A stretch of DNA of 64,000 nt from an uncultured Mediterraneibacter sp. Its GTDB lineage: Bacteria > Bacillota > Clostridia > Lachnospirales > Lachnospiraceae. Shown piece by piece: positions 9,376 through 18,146 of this stretch. Below the pieces are notes generated by a model that was not told the origin of the DNA, made no database searches, and worked only from the letters and a program-made list of their open reading frames with translations. The stretch covers positions 21,823 to 85,822 of the forward strand of contig NZ_CAKRDI010000013.1 of NCBI RefSeq assembly GCF_934309415.1, read 5' to 3'. Both the position numbers and the translations under genes were made by a program. The stretch's first letter is position 1. Each line of letters opens with the position of its first letter.

Positions 9376-10146
9376 TTATTTACATTTTTCCTGAATATAC
9401 AGATTCAGTTCTGTCTTCACCTGCTCCATCTCTCTTTTCGTATTCGGATTTGAATAAGGAATTCTTGCTACCAATTTGTCCACATAATGATTTTCACATA
9501 TCATCTCATATGTCACTTTAAAATTAATATCAAAAAAGTAGGCAAGATAGGACATCCAGTAATCCATCTTCGTTTTTCTTGTCTCTGACAGAACAGACGT
9601 CCGGCCTTCAAACTGCTGCATGATTTCCATACTAATATCAGACTTTCCTACCTCTTCTGCAGAAACTCCCAACATTGTTTCTATCGCATCCTCCAATTTC
9701 ACCCTGCAATTATCCAGTTTGTCCGCATCACGTATAATCTGAGCATGTAATAATTCTCTCTCATCAACAATTCCTTTCAGACAATAATCACTGTGTCTTG
9801 CAATTGCTGTTTTGATAATTCCATCCCATGTATCTTCTCTGACAAAACGTCGGATCATTCCTTCCTCAAATAGAATCTTTACTCCAAATGATGCATGATC
9901 CATCGTCCCCGGTTCAAAGCTGTCATAACGTTTCAACTGCTCGAATCTTCCGATATCATGCAGTAATCCTATAATTTGAGCAAGCTCACAGTCTTCTTCT
10001 GAGAGATTCAGTCCCTCTGCTATCTTTCTGCTGCATTCTACCACTCCATAAGTATGTATAATTTTTAATTTCACCTTATCATTTTCTCTGTCGTAACCAT
10101 CCAGATAATGTTCAAATTCTTCTTTTGCATGTCCTAAATCAATCAA
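9376..10146 (-). CDS. HD-domain phosphohydrolase family protein
   Basis: A 256-residue HD-superfamily metal hydrolase. His31, the His63-Asp64 pair in LLHDIGRF and DADKLDN (140-146) form the HD metal-binding set. Start is TTG at 10146 preceded by GGGGAGG at 8-nt spacing; no ATG lies nearby, so TTG is favoured. Members hydrolyse nucleotides or phosphoesters, but the substrate here is unknown. It stands alone between the sdaAA terminator and an oxidoreductase gene. Confidence 0.85.
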   Translation of the reverse strand: MIDLGHAKEEFEHYLDGYDRENDKVKLKIIHTYGVVECSRKIAEGLNLSEEDCELAQIIGLLHDIGRFEQLKRYDSFEPGTMDHASFGVKILFEEGMIRRFVREDTWDGIIKTAIARHSDYCLKGIVDERELLHAQIIRDADKLDNCRVKLEDAIETMLGVSAEEVGKSDISMEIMQQFEGRTSVLSETRKTKMDYWMSYLAYFFDINFKVTYEMICENHYVDKLVARIPYSNPNTKREMEQVKTELNLYIQEKCK

Positions 10147-10241
10147 TTACTTATCCTCCCCTTACTTTTGTTTTCTACTTAGATTATAAAGGAAATCCAG
10201 TGTATTTTGTCTGATTTTTAAATTATTTTTCCTAACAAAAG

Positions 10242-10278
10242 CCCTGTGGTCCAGAATATACTAAACCACAGGGTTTTT
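10242..10278. terminator. Terminator after the diaminopentanoate-dehydrogenase-like gene
   Basis: A perfect CCCTGTGGT/ACCACAGGG stem with a 14-nt loop (10242-10273). On the minus strand it is followed by CTTTTGTT and on the plus strand by TTTTTAT, so it can act in both directions. It lies 36 bp past the minus-strand stop. Confidence 0.85.
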
Positions 10279-10313
10279 ATCTACCTCAGATTCTATTTTC
10301 TCTTACTTAAATA

Positions 10314-11339
10314 CTACAGATAGAACTCCATCGGATAAGACGGATACTCAATCTCGTCCAGCTGATCCATTGTGATCAGACCTGCCGGTGCACGGAGAAC
10401 GGACGGAATTCGATTTACGATCGTGGCACAGGTGTGCTCTACGGTTGCCGGTTTTACCACATGGAACTCTGTATCCGGTTCACCTGTAATCTGCCAGTCA
10501 CACATATCTCCATCTTCCGGACCATATACCTTACCGATACAACTTGTCTCGATAATTGGTCCCTGGAATGTTTCTGTTGTAACAACTGCTGCCATACCGA
10601 TACAATTTCCCTTCGGAATTGTTGCATTCATTGTAGATGAGAACAGGTCTGAATCATGGAAATACGGTACACACTTCTGAGTCTGACTCTTGATCGTCCA
10701 TCCCATTTTAGAAGCCAGTGCCTCATTTGAATTCCATACATAAGATGGTTCTATTTCTTCCGGATGAGCAATCTGCTTCTCAAATTCTTCCGCTGTCAGT
10801 CCAACTCCATGTGCTTTCGCCAGTGCCAGTCCATAATCTTCTACATTGTAACTTACAGCACCCTTAATTTTCTGAATTTTATGGCATCCGCCTGCAACCA
10901 TTCCTACCATATTTACCCAGAAAATATCTTCCATTCCACTTCCAACAAAAGTACAACCATGCTTCTTCGCTGTTACATCCAAAATATTGGCTCTGACTGC
11001 ATCTGTTGTCCAGCAATAGGTTGCCTCTTCACATGTTGTGATTACACTGATTCCTCTGCTTAAGCATTTCATATAATGTGGGAAACAGTCGCTGACCAGA
11101 CTGAATAATGTAACAACCGCAATATCTGCATCACAATTGTCAAGTACCTCATCTGCATTGTCACTGATCAAAATACCTGTCTTTATGCCAAGACCGGCAT
11201 AATCGCCTACGTCCATTCCGACAATTGCCGGATTACAGTCAATCGCTCCGACAATCTGGCAACCTGTTTCGTACAGATATCTTAATGTATATTTACTCAT
11301 TTTTCCACAACCATACTGAACTACTTTAATTTTACTCAT
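10314..11339 (-). CDS. NAD(P)-dependent oxidoreductase of the 2,4-diaminopentanoate dehydrogenase / DapB-like family
   Basis: A 341-residue Rossmann-fold enzyme beginning [15 protein letters not shown] (dinucleotide-binding GxGxM), with a C-terminal domain like that of 2,4-diaminopentanoate dehydrogenase ([10 protein letters not shown]... to [20 protein letters not shown]). In Clostridia that enzyme acts in ornithine fermentation, but the other Ord pathway genes are absent, so the substrate is open. The start follows GGAGAGATCGGT. A 19-bp-spacer MerR-type promoter lies 90-117 bp upstream and the MerR gene is just beyond it, which suggests this gene is the regulator's target. Confidence 0.72.
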   Translation of the reverse strand: MSKIKVVQYGCGKMSKYTLRYLYETGCQIVGAIDCNPAIVGMDVGDYAGLGIKTGILISDNADEVLDNCDADIAVVTLFSLVSDCFPHYMKCLSRGISVITTCEEATYCWTTDAVRANILDVTAKKHGCTFVGSGMEDIFWVNMVGMVAGGCHKIQKIKGAVSYNVEDYGLALAKAHGVGLTAEEFEKQIAHPEEIEPSYVWNSNEALASKMGWTIKSQTQKCVPYFHDSDLFSSTMNATIPKGNCIGMAAVVTTETFQGPIIETSCIGKVYGPEDGDMCDWQITGEPDTEFHVVKPATVEHTCATIVNRIPSVLRAPAGLITMDQLDEIEYPSYPMEFYL

Positions 11340-11425
11340 ACCGATCTCTCCTTTTCTAAACTGAACACTTTGCTGATCATCGATTTAGCTCTGCTGATCT
11401 GTTCGTTAATTTTTTATCTAACTTT

Positions 11426-11456
11426 AGTGTACAGTCTCATCCGAGTTGAGAGTCAA
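11426..11456 (-). promoter_or_regulatory. MerR-type promoter with 19-bp spacer
   Basis: Minus strand: TTGACT (11451-11456), 19-bp spacer, TACACT (11426-11431). The spacer holds a CTCA-N7-TGAG inverted repeat. An over-long spacer with a dyad is the hallmark of promoters activated by MerR proteins through DNA distortion. It lies between the MerR gene and the oxidoreductase gene, pointing to the latter. Confidence 0.7.
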
Positions 11457-11505
11457 GCTGTTTTTTTCGATTTCTTTTTCTTCTCTGTTCTACATGATTC
11501 TTTCA

Positions 11506-12357
11506 CTATTTTTCCATGCATACAGGAACCTGCAGTCTTAAATACATCGAACGTTTTCTGCTGTCAAAGATATGCATCTCCATGATTTCCTCACAGATAT
11601 AATCTCCACAGATTTCATATTCATTCGCTCTGCAATATTCCAGCAGTCTGGATGCACAGTCTCTTTCCTTTTCAAAATCCTCGGTATATATGCAGGCATA
11701 CATTCCGTTTTCCACTTTCTGTGTATGATCTTTTAAAGGGAAATTTTCATCCACAAAAATGAAAATCTCATTCGAATAAAATCTCTGATCTTCAAAATTT
11801 TTCTTACTCATAATTGTACCGGGATTGCAATAATATACCTGAGGTATCTTATATTCCAGCAATTTATTTTTCAGCTGCTTCAGAATCAGCTCATAAGTAT
11901 CAATGCTGTAATCATAAAAATTAGTCTCTACCTGCATCGAATAGATCGTTCTCTCCGGAATATATTCCAGTGTAATTGTCCCACTCTTTGGTGATTTCTT
12001 ATATCTCTTAATACTTGAAATAGTCCGGTTGATCGCCTCCATTTTAAACTGAAGTTCTTTCATTTCCTGCTCCGTCTGTATCTTTTTCCAAAGCAGTACT
12101 TTTTCGATCTGATCGATCTCCTTCTGATCCAGAATTTCTTTGATCTCCTTCAATTCCATTCCAAGTTCTTTCATGTACTGAATCATATCCAGTCTTGCAT
12201 TCTGCTTGATATCATAATATCGATAATGTGTCTGTTCATCCACATAACACGGTTTTAAAAGCCCCATTGAGTCATACAGCCGCAATGTCGGAACAGTCGT
12301 GCGATTCATCTTTGCCATTTCTCCTATTGCGATATAATTTTGATTTTTTTCGACCAT
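11506..12357 (-). CDS. MerR-family regulator with GyrI-like effector domain
   Basis: N-terminal MerR winged HTH (about residues 8-75: AIGEMAKMNRTTVPTLRLYDSMGLLKP, then THYRYYD), a dimerising coiled coil (about 80-125), and a C-terminal GyrI/AraC-type effector domain (about 130-283), the BmrR/BltR/Mta architecture. Such regulators bind hydrophobic or drug-like ligands and activate promoters with 19-bp spacers. Start is the ATG at 12357 with GAGGTGATAGAT upstream, not the codon three positions earlier. It precedes the oxidoreductase on the same strand and is divergent from an aldo/keto reductase. Confidence 0.85.
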   Translation of the reverse strand: MVEKNQNYIAIGEMAKMNRTTVPTLRLYDSMGLLKPCYVDEQTHYRYYDIKQNARLDMIQYMKELGMELKEIKEILDQKEIDQIEKVLLWKKIQTEQEMKELQFKMEAINRTISSIKRYKKSPKSGTITLEYIPERTIYSMQVETNFYDYSIDTYELILKQLKNKLLEYKIPQVYYCNPGTIMSKKNFEDQRFYSNEIFIFVDENFPLKDHTQKVENGMYACIYTEDFEKERDCASRLLEYCRANEYEICGDYICEEIMEMHIFDSRKRSMYLRLQVPVCMEK

Positions 12358-12371
12358 ATCTATCACCTCAA

Positions 12372-12394
12372 AACTCTAAAGTAACATTAGAGTT
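12372..12394. promoter_or_regulatory. Perfect inverted repeat in the merR leader
   Basis: AACTCTAA-N7-TTAGAGTT, perfect 8-bp arms, just upstream of the merR RBS. It could be an autoregulatory operator or a leader hairpin. Confidence 0.55.
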
Positions 12395-12415
12395 ATCGTA
12401 TTGTTGTTCACTCGC

Positions 12416-12448
12416 ATTATATCATTTTTTGTGAACTATCTCACAAAA
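12416..12448 (-). promoter_or_regulatory. Candidate merR promoter with overlapping palindrome
   Basis: Minus strand: TTGTGA (12441-12446), a 19-bp spacer and a perfect TATAAT (12416-12421). The -35 lies in the dyad TTTTGTGA-N6-TCACAAAA (12427-12448), which also matches the TGTGA-N6-TCACA form of CRP-type sites. Whether MerR, a CRP/FNR protein or neither binds it is not decidable here. It sits in the intergenic region shared with the aldo/keto reductase. Confidence 0.5.
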
Positions 12449-12558
12449 ATATAGTCTTTTTTCCCAGTTTGGTATATGATGATATCAAAGTTTCAAATTA
12501 GAAGTAAACCACCTCTTACTTCTGTAAAAATACAATTTTATACCCAAGGAGGTCTGTT

Positions 12559-13476
12559 ATGAAAACAATCACACTGAACAACACAAACTTAAACATTCCT
12601 GAAATTGGAATGGGCTGTATGCGAATCAATGGACTTGAAACTGTCGATGCAGTCAAAGAATGGATGGACACTGCACTTGAACACGGAATCAACTTTTTTG
12701 ATCATGCAGACATCTATGGAAAAGGAGAATGCGAAGAATTATTTGGACGTGTACTTACACCTTCTTTAAGAGAAAAGATCATTCTCCAGTCCAAATGTTC
12801 CATCCGTCCTGGTATTGCCTTTGATTTTTCAAAAGAACATATTTTAAATTCTGTGGATGGAATCCTGAAACGTTTAAATACAGAGTATCTCGATATTTTA
12901 TTACTTCATCGCCCAGACACTTTGATGGAACCGGAAGAAGTCGCAGATGCGTTCCGTATTTTAAAAGAAAGTGGCAAAGTCCGTCACTTTGGTGTAAGCA
13001 ACCAGACTCCAATGCAGATCGAACTGCTGAATAAATACTGTGATGAGCCAATGATCATCAACCAGCTGCAGCTCAGTATTGCTCACTGTCCGATCATCAA
13101 CTCCGGGATCAATGCGAATATGTACAATGATTCCGGTATCAACCGTGATGGCGGTATTTTGGAATACTGCCGTCTGAAAGATATCACCATTCAGGCATGG
13201 TCTCCATTCCAGTACGGTATGTTTGAAGGAATCTTTCTGGGAAGTGAAAAATATCCTGAACTGAACAAAGTCATTGATGAACTCGCTGAAAAATACAATG
13301 TAACTAACAGTGCGATCGCCGTTGCATGGATTCTGCGTCATCCTGCAAGAATTCAGACCATCATCGGTACAACAAACAAAGAGCGTATTGCACAGGTCAG
13401 CAAAGCTTCTGATATACGACTCACCAGAGAAGAATGGTATGCACTGTATATGGCTGCCGGGAATAAACTGCCGTAA
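12559..13476 (+). CDS. Aldo/keto reductase (YdhF-like)
   Basis: A 305-residue NADPH-dependent carbonyl reductase with a (beta/alpha)8 barrel. The catalytic tetrad is visible as Asp48, Tyr53, Lys79 and His117 (LLLHRPD). VRHFGVSNQTP and the C-terminal IIGTTNKERI phosphate/NADP-binding segment are typical. Strong RBS AAGGAGG. It is divergent from the MerR gene across a palindrome-rich 200-bp region, so it could be a second MerR target; substrate unknown. Confidence 0.92.
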   Translation: MKTITLNNTNLNIPEIGMGCMRINGLETVDAVKEWMDTALEHGINFFDHADIYGKGECEELFGRVLTPSLREKIILQSKCSIRPGIAFDFSKEHILNSVDGILKRLNTEYLDILLLHRPDTLMEPEEVADAFRILKESGKVRHFGVSNQTPMQIELLNKYCDEPMIINQLQLSIAHCPIINSGINANMYNDSGINRDGGILEYCRLKDITIQAWSPFQYGMFEGIFLGSEKYPELNKVIDELAEKYNVTNSAIAVAWILRHPARIQTIIGTTNKERIAQVSKASDIRLTREEWYALYMAAGNKLP

Positions 13477-13571
13477 AAGTATTAAATCCAGGAAATTCAT
13501 CGGGGATGACATTTTTCATTTGTTAAGCTTCCTTAATCCACAACATTTTTAATGCAAGGAAGGGTTTAAAT

Positions 13572-13940
13572 ATGTTAGATATTATTTTTTCTTTTATTAT
13601 TTGTTTAGCTATTCCTATAGTTATGTTTTTAGGCGGGATTCTAATCAAAATACTTAAGCCAAAAATAAATTGGTGGTTTGGTTATCGCTCCCTCACATCA
13701 ACGGCTAATGAGAGTATATGGAATTACGCCAATCAATATTTTGCAAATATATGGATATTCTTAGGAGGAATACAATTTATTCTTTATGGTATTATTACCT
13801 TGTTCATCTATTTCCAAAATAAAAATATTAATGGTATGATATGTTTAGTAGTAATAGTGCTTCAAGCATTGGTTCTTGCAATCTCACTTATTTTTATTGA
13901 AAAAACTTTGAATAATAAATTTAATATCAAAAGAAATTAG
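13572..13940 (+). CDS. SdpI-family membrane protein
   Basis: A 122-residue protein with three hydrophobic segments (about 3-27, 58-80, 86-108) and the family signature WWFGYRSLTSTANESIW (34-50), matching the GYR(T/S)..S..NE motif of SdpI/YhfL-like proteins. SdpI confers immunity to the SdpC toxin in Bacillus; no sdpC-like gene or SdpR repressor is seen nearby, so immunity here is only a possibility. It is clearly more AT-rich than flanking genes, suggesting separate acquisition. RBS GGAAGGG precedes the ATG; a terminator follows. Confidence 0.75.
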   Translation: MLDIIFSFIICLAIPIVMFLGGILIKILKPKINWWFGYRSLTSTANESIWNYANQYFANIWIFLGGIQFILYGIITLFIYFQNKNINGMICLVVIVLQALVLAISLIFIEKTLNNKFNIKRN

Positions 13941-13960
13941 ATAAAACCAGTACCCCCAAA

Positions 13961-13997
13961 AGAGTCAAGATCACAATTACTATCTTGACTCTTTTTA
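13961..13997 (+). terminator. Rho-independent terminator after the SdpI-like gene
   Basis: AGAGTCAAGAT...ATCTTGACTCT perfect 11-bp stem with a 10-nt loop, followed by TTTTTAT. Confidence 0.9.
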
Positions 13998-14127
13998 TAC
14001 ACAAGCTATCCTCTTCTTTAATTTCCATCTTTTATTTGATTGATTCCCTTCAAAGTTCTTCAGAGCAAATTAAATATCTTTTGTAATTTAAATATCACAT
14101 TCTTTGAAAACTAATGGCCTACTATTC

Positions 14128-15495
14128 TTATACTTTCTCCTTCATCCTCTTCAACTCCGGCATTACGAGCGCCATCATGGTTATAAAACACAGACTTCCA
14201 CCGATCACATTAGAAATCGGCTCCGCAAGAAAGACACCTCTTGTTCCCATATGAAATGCATATGGAAATAAATATGTCAATGGTACCACAATAAACACTT
14301 TCCTCAGCAATGAAAAGAAAATTGCCTGTTTTTTCTTATTCAGTGACTTAAATATAGTCTGTCCGATATATTGCAGATCCATGAAAATAAACGCTGCAAA
14401 ATATAATTTCAATGCTTCCACCGCATCTGCAAGTAATTCCTGATCTGAGCTGAAAATTCCAATCAAAAATTCCGGTGCAAAAAGAATGACGCTCCACATA
14501 ATTGCCGTGTACAGAAAGATCATACAAGTCATTACCCCGATGGCCTTCTTGACACGCTTTGGTCTGCATGCTCCATAATTATAACTCAGAACCGGAGACG
14601 TACCTTCGTTCATGGCATAAATCGGTGTTTCCACCATCTGACGGATACTTGACACGATTGTCATAACCGAGATATACACATCTCCCCCAATTCCTGACAA
14701 CACGCTGTTGCAGCAGATCGACACCAGACTGTTAGTCAGCTGCATAATAAATCCGGCACTTCCAAGGCTCACAATATTTTTTGCATCTGTCGCACAGCCC
14801 CTCCATTCTTCCTTTGACAGCATCCGCACTTTCAGTTCTGATTTTCTTCTCAGAAAATAAAATACATAGGATGCAGATAATGTCTGTGAAAGAATCGTTG
14901 CAATAGCCGCTCCTTTGATTTCCATATGTAACCCAAATATAAAGAGCGGATCTAAAATCAAGTTCGCAACTGCTCCAATTGTCACCGATAACATTCCTGA
15001 CATGGCATATCCCTGTGCGTTGATAAAAGGATTCATTCCTGTTGCAATCATAGAAGGAACCGTTCCTATAAGATAAATCATCATATACGGATATGCATAG
15101 GATAATCCTTCTTGCGATGCCCCAAACAATACCAGAATCGGACTGGCAAACAGCATTCCAATCACCATCAAAACCACACCGCAAACACACACCATTGAAA
15201 AAGAGGTATTCATAATCGTACCGGCGTGCCCTTGATCACCTTCTCCTCTGCTAATAGAAAACAACGGTGCACCACCACTTCCAAATAAATTACTAAATGC
15301 TGTGATAATCACAATTACGGGGAAACATAATCCTACTGCACCAAGCGCCGTTGTTCCAACGTCCGGAATCCTTGCAATGTAGATTCGATCTACAATATTG
15401 TACAGAAGACTTAAAATCTGAGCTACCAGCATCGGTAATGCTGCTCCTAAAATATTCCCTGTAATTGTTCCATGTTCAAAATCAATTCGTTTCAT
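14128..15495 (-). CDS. MATE-family multidrug/metabolite efflux transporter
   Basis: About 455 residues, twelve predicted membrane helices in two MatE halves; exports organic cations or drugs using a Na+ or H+ gradient. Signatures include AALPMLVAQILSLLYNIVDRIYI near the N-terminus and ALGAVGLCFPV. The frame stays open upstream, but those 28 codons cross a family A repeat; the ATG at 15495, preceded by AGGAGAGG at normal spacing, is the likely start. A LysR gene is divergent about 330 bp away. Substrate unknown. Confidence 0.88.
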   Translation of the reverse strand: MKRIDFEHGTITGNILGAALPMLVAQILSLLYNIVDRIYIARIPDVGTTALGAVGLCFPVIVIITAFSNLFGSGGAPLFSISRGEGDQGHAGTIMNTSFSMVCVCGVVLMVIGMLFASPILVLFGASQEGLSYAYPYMMIYLIGTVPSMIATGMNPFINAQGYAMSGMLSVTIGAVANLILDPLFIFGLHMEIKGAAIATILSQTLSASYVFYFLRRKSELKVRMLSKEEWRGCATDAKNIVSLGSAGFIMQLTNSLVSICCNSVLSGIGGDVYISVMTIVSSIRQMVETPIYAMNEGTSPVLSYNYGACRPKRVKKAIGVMTCMIFLYTAIMWSVILFAPEFLIGIFSSDQELLADAVEALKLYFAAFIFMDLQYIGQTIFKSLNKKKQAIFFSLLRKVFIVVPLTYLFPYAFHMGTRGVFLAEPISNVIGGSLCFITMMALVMPELKRMKEKV

Positions 15496-15522
15496 CTTTT
15501 TTTCCTCTCCTGATTCTTGTTT

Positions 15523-15555
15523 GTTACTGTTTGCAACTATGCTGTGAACAGTAAT
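15523..15555. mobile_element. Family A 33-bp repeat, inverted, upstream of the MATE gene
   Basis: A 33-bp palindrome, GTTACTGTTTGC...GTGAACAGTAAT, the reverse complement of the usual 33-bp unit. It lies 28 bp upstream of the MATE start, in the 5' leader rather than the usual 3' position. No matching 8-bp flanks are seen. Confidence 0.65.
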
Positions 15556-15735
15556 CATACTCTGTATATTTTCAGACACTCTCCAATGTTCTCCTTGACT
15601 TCCAATATATCACAAATTAAAATATATAAAAAATATTGTTTTTATATAGAAATACAATGTTTTTTATATATTCAGTGACATTTATATTATGATATGAGGA
15701 TTGCTCTGCAACTATTTCAATTCAGATGAATTCTC

Positions 15736-15768
15736 GTTACCGTTCACAGGTAACCTGCAAACAGTAAC
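15736..15768. mobile_element. Family A 33-bp repeat with perfect 8-bp target duplication
   Basis: The 33-bp unit (GTTACCGTTC...AACAGTAAC, with central CAGGTAACCTG) is bracketed by GAATTCTC on both sides (15728-15735 and 15769-15776). This shows that the 33-bp form itself inserted, rather than being a remnant of the 143-bp form. It lies in the gap between the MATE gene and the LysR gene. Confidence 0.8.
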
Positions 15769-15822
15769 GAATTCTCAGCGATATAGAAAAGAATTTTATT
15801 TGTATCAGAAAGGATTAATTTT

Positions 15823-16683
15823 ATGGAATTAAAACAGTTAGAATATTTCCGTGCGATCGTAGAAGAAGGTAATGTCAGTGCGGCCGCACGTTCCCTCCAT
15901 ATGACGCAGCCACCATTAAGTTACCAGATGAAAATGTTAGAGGAAGAATTACAGGTTCAACTCTTTATACGCGGGACCAAAAAAATCACTTTAACAGAAG
16001 CCGGGAAAGTTCTTTATGCCCGGTCCACCAGTCTTCTTACAATGACCGATATTACAAAGCGCGAAGTCGTCAAGGCAAGTCAGGCTGCCACAATTCACAT
16101 CGGTCTTACTCCATCCAGTGTCTCCATGATGTCCGAGTACCTCGTGCGCTTTGCTTCAGCTCATCCGGATATTCATTTTGACATTCATGAAGGCTCTACC
16201 TTTGATCTAAAGAATGAATTAGAGAATCAAATGATCGATATCACAACACTTCGAACACCCATTATTTTAAATGACTGTTGTACAAAAATTTTATTACAGG
16301 AACAGCTGGTAGCCATGAGACTTACTGATCATTTCCTGCAAACAGATACTCTGACTCAGAGCAGCCATATTTCATTAACAGAATTATCACGAAAGCCACT
16401 GATTCTCTCCCACCGATATCGGAAATATATTCTCTCTGCATTTGAAAACATTGGCCTGACCTGTGATATTTACTGTGAATGTGTCGATGCCAGAACTGCA
16501 ATCACACTGGCAGAACGCGGATTAGGTGTCGCAATCCTGCCACTCTCCATGAAAGAACTTACTCCAAACCTGACAGCTTACTTGATCGAAGGAGCAGATC
16601 TGTCTACAGAAATTCTGCTTGCCTGGAGAAACGAGCGTCTTCCTGTTGAAGTACAGGAATTTTTATCTTCGTTAAATTTCTGA
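15823..16683 (+). CDS. LysR-family transcriptional regulator
   Basis: A 286-residue LysR protein: HTH at residues 1-60 (GNVSAAARSLHMTQPPLSYQM) and an effector domain (about 88-280). RBS AAAGGATT before the ATG. It lies 165 bp upstream of a methionine-synthase-like gene on the same strand, with a strong palindrome between them, and is divergent from the MATE exporter. Either neighbour could be its target. Confidence 0.9.
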   Translation: MELKQLEYFRAIVEEGNVSAAARSLHMTQPPLSYQMKMLEEELQVQLFIRGTKKITLTEAGKVLYARSTSLLTMTDITKREVVKASQAATIHIGLTPSSVSMMSEYLVRFASAHPDIHFDIHEGSTFDLKNELENQMIDITTLRTPIILNDCCTKILLQEQLVAMRLTDHFLQTDTLTQSSHISLTELSRKPLILSHRYRKYILSAFENIGLTCDIYCECVDARTAITLAERGLGVAILPLSMKELTPNLTAYLIEGADLSTEILLAWRNERLPVEVQEFLSSLNF

Positions 16684-16732
16684 GCGATACTTTACATACC
16701 TCTCAGAACACTTTCACCGGAACTGATTTTAG

Positions 16733-16759
16733 TTGCCATAGTTTTAAACTATGGCTAAC
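16733..16759 (+). promoter_or_regulatory. Long palindrome upstream of the methionine-synthase-like gene
   Basis: GCCATAG TTTTAAA CTATGGC (16735-16755), a near-perfect 21-bp palindrome extended by GTT/AAC with one bulge. There is no T-run, so it looks like an operator or leader structure for the gene starting at 16848. I see no SAM-riboswitch or T-box architecture. Confidence 0.5.
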
Positions 16760-16847
16760 ACAAAAATATAACTATTTTCCAATTCAAATTCATGGTGTTA
16801 AACTATTCGCATGAAAGAAACTTAAAAGATAACGGAGGATAACAATC

Positions 16848-17966
16848 ATGAGTAATATAAACACACCATTAAGATATGATTTTGTAGGAAGTTTTTTAAG
16901 ACCTGAAAAATTAAAGACTGCAAGAGCACAGTTTGACGAAGGAAAAATTGCTTACGAAGAATTAAAGGCTGTCGAGGATGAAGCAATCACAGAACTGGTA
17001 GCAAAGATCAAAAAACTGGGTTATCACGTAATTACAGATGGAGAATTCCGCCGTGCCACATGGCATCTTGATTTTATGTGGGGATTTGACGGGATCGGAC
17101 ACGTACAGACAAAAACCGGATTACCATTCCACGGCGAAGATGCAATGGTAGACGATACTTATCTGGTTGGCAAAGTAGGAATCACAAAAGAGCATCCATT
17201 TGTAGAACATTTCCGCTTTGTAAAAGCACTGGAAGATGAAAACACAGTTGCAAAACAGACAATTCCGTCTCCTGCTCAGTTCCTTGCACAGTTTACAATG
17301 CCATTTAACAGAATCAATACAGAAAAATATTATGATTCCGATGACGAACTGATCGCAGATATTGTAACAGCATATGGTAAGGTAATCAAAGATTCATATG
17401 ACGCAGGATGCCGCAATCTCCAGTTTGATGATTGTACATGGGGCATGATGGCAGATAAGGTCGGTCATGTTGCTTATGGTACAACTCAGGAAGGCCTGAA
17501 AGAAATCCAGAAACTGCATAAAGATATTAATAATCAGGTAATTGCAAATGCACCGGAAGATCTGATCATCAATACACATGTCTGCAGAGGAAACTTCCAT
17601 TCTACTTATGCAAACAGCGGTGCTTATGATCCGGTTGCAGATGTACTTTTGGGAGAAGAAAATGTTAATGCATATTATCTGGAATTTGATGATGAACGTT
17701 CCGGCGGATTTGCACCACTTGCAAAAGTATCCGAAGATAAAAAAGTTGTACTGGGACTGATTACAACAAAATCTCCAAAACTAGAAAAGAAAGACGCAGT
17801 AATCGCCAGAATTCACGAAGCAGCGAAATATGTTCCATTAGATCGACTGTACTTAAGCCCACAGTGTGGTTTTGCTTCCTGTGAGATTGGAAATAAACTG
17901 ACTGAGGAAGAACAGTGGGCAAAACTGAAACTGGTAAAAGAAATTGCAGAGGAAGTATGGGGATAA
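16848..17966 (+). CDS. MetE C-terminal-domain-like methyltransferase (YxjG/YxjH type)
   Basis: A 372-residue cobalamin-independent methionine-synthase-II family protein, equivalent to the catalytic C-terminal barrel of MetE without its N-terminal half. The zinc ligands are visible: His244 and Cys246 (THVC), Glu279 (LEFD) and Cys340 (SPQCGF). Family members transfer a methyl group to homocysteine or related thiols; without the folate-binding half the donor is uncertain. RBS CGGAGGATAACAATC. The upstream LysR gene and palindrome suggest dedicated regulation. Confidence 0.88.
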   Translation: MSNINTPLRYDFVGSFLRPEKLKTARAQFDEGKIAYEELKAVEDEAITELVAKIKKLGYHVITDGEFRRATWHLDFMWGFDGIGHVQTKTGLPFHGEDAMVDDTYLVGKVGITKEHPFVEHFRFVKALEDENTVAKQTIPSPAQFLAQFTMPFNRINTEKYYDSDDELIADIVTAYGKVIKDSYDAGCRNLQFDDCTWGMMADKVGHVAYGTTQEGLKEIQKLHKDINNQVIANAPEDLIINTHVCRGNFHSTYANSGAYDPVADVLLGEENVNAYYLEFDDERSGGFAPLAKVSEDKKVVLGLITTKSPKLEKKDAVIARIHEAAKYVPLDRLYLSPQCGFASCEIGNKLTEEEQWAKLKLVKEIAEEVWG

Positions 17967-17970
17967 ATAG

Positions 17971-18017
17971 AAAACTCAGTTTAAGGAATTTTTAATTTAT
18001 TCCTTAGACTGAGTTTT
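17971..18017 (+). terminator. Terminator after the methionine-synthase-like gene
   Basis: AAAACTCAGTTTAAGGAAT pairs with ATTCCTTAGACTGAGTTTT around a short AT loop; the downstream TTTT gives terminator character in both directions. Confidence 0.8.
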
Positions 18018-18094
18018 ATCTGCATCTAAATATATAGGAAATGTTTTGTACTGTTTTCTTTCCAAAGTAAATAAATATTTACAGGAAAAAGACT

Positions 18095-18127
18095 GTTACT
18101 TTTCACAGGTAACCTGTAAACCGTAAC
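18095..18127. mobile_element. Family A 33-bp repeat
   Basis: Same 33-bp palindrome (GTTACTTTTC, core CAGGTAACCTG, end CCGTAAC). The flanks AAAAGACT and AAAAACTT are similar but not identical, consistent with an aged duplication. It ends 19 bp from the corA-like stop codon. Confidence 0.7.
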
Positions 18128-18146
18128 AAAAACTTTTTCAATTTAC

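Noticed and set aside
15496..15579. 28 extra N-terminal codons on the MATE transporter.
   Set aside because: They cross a family A repeat and lack an RBS, whereas the ATG at 15495 has AGGAGAGG at normal spacing.
16684..16847. SAM riboswitch (S-box) or T-box upstream of the methionine-synthase-like gene.
   Set aside because: Only one simple palindrome; none of the multi-helix architecture or conserved T-box sequence is visible.
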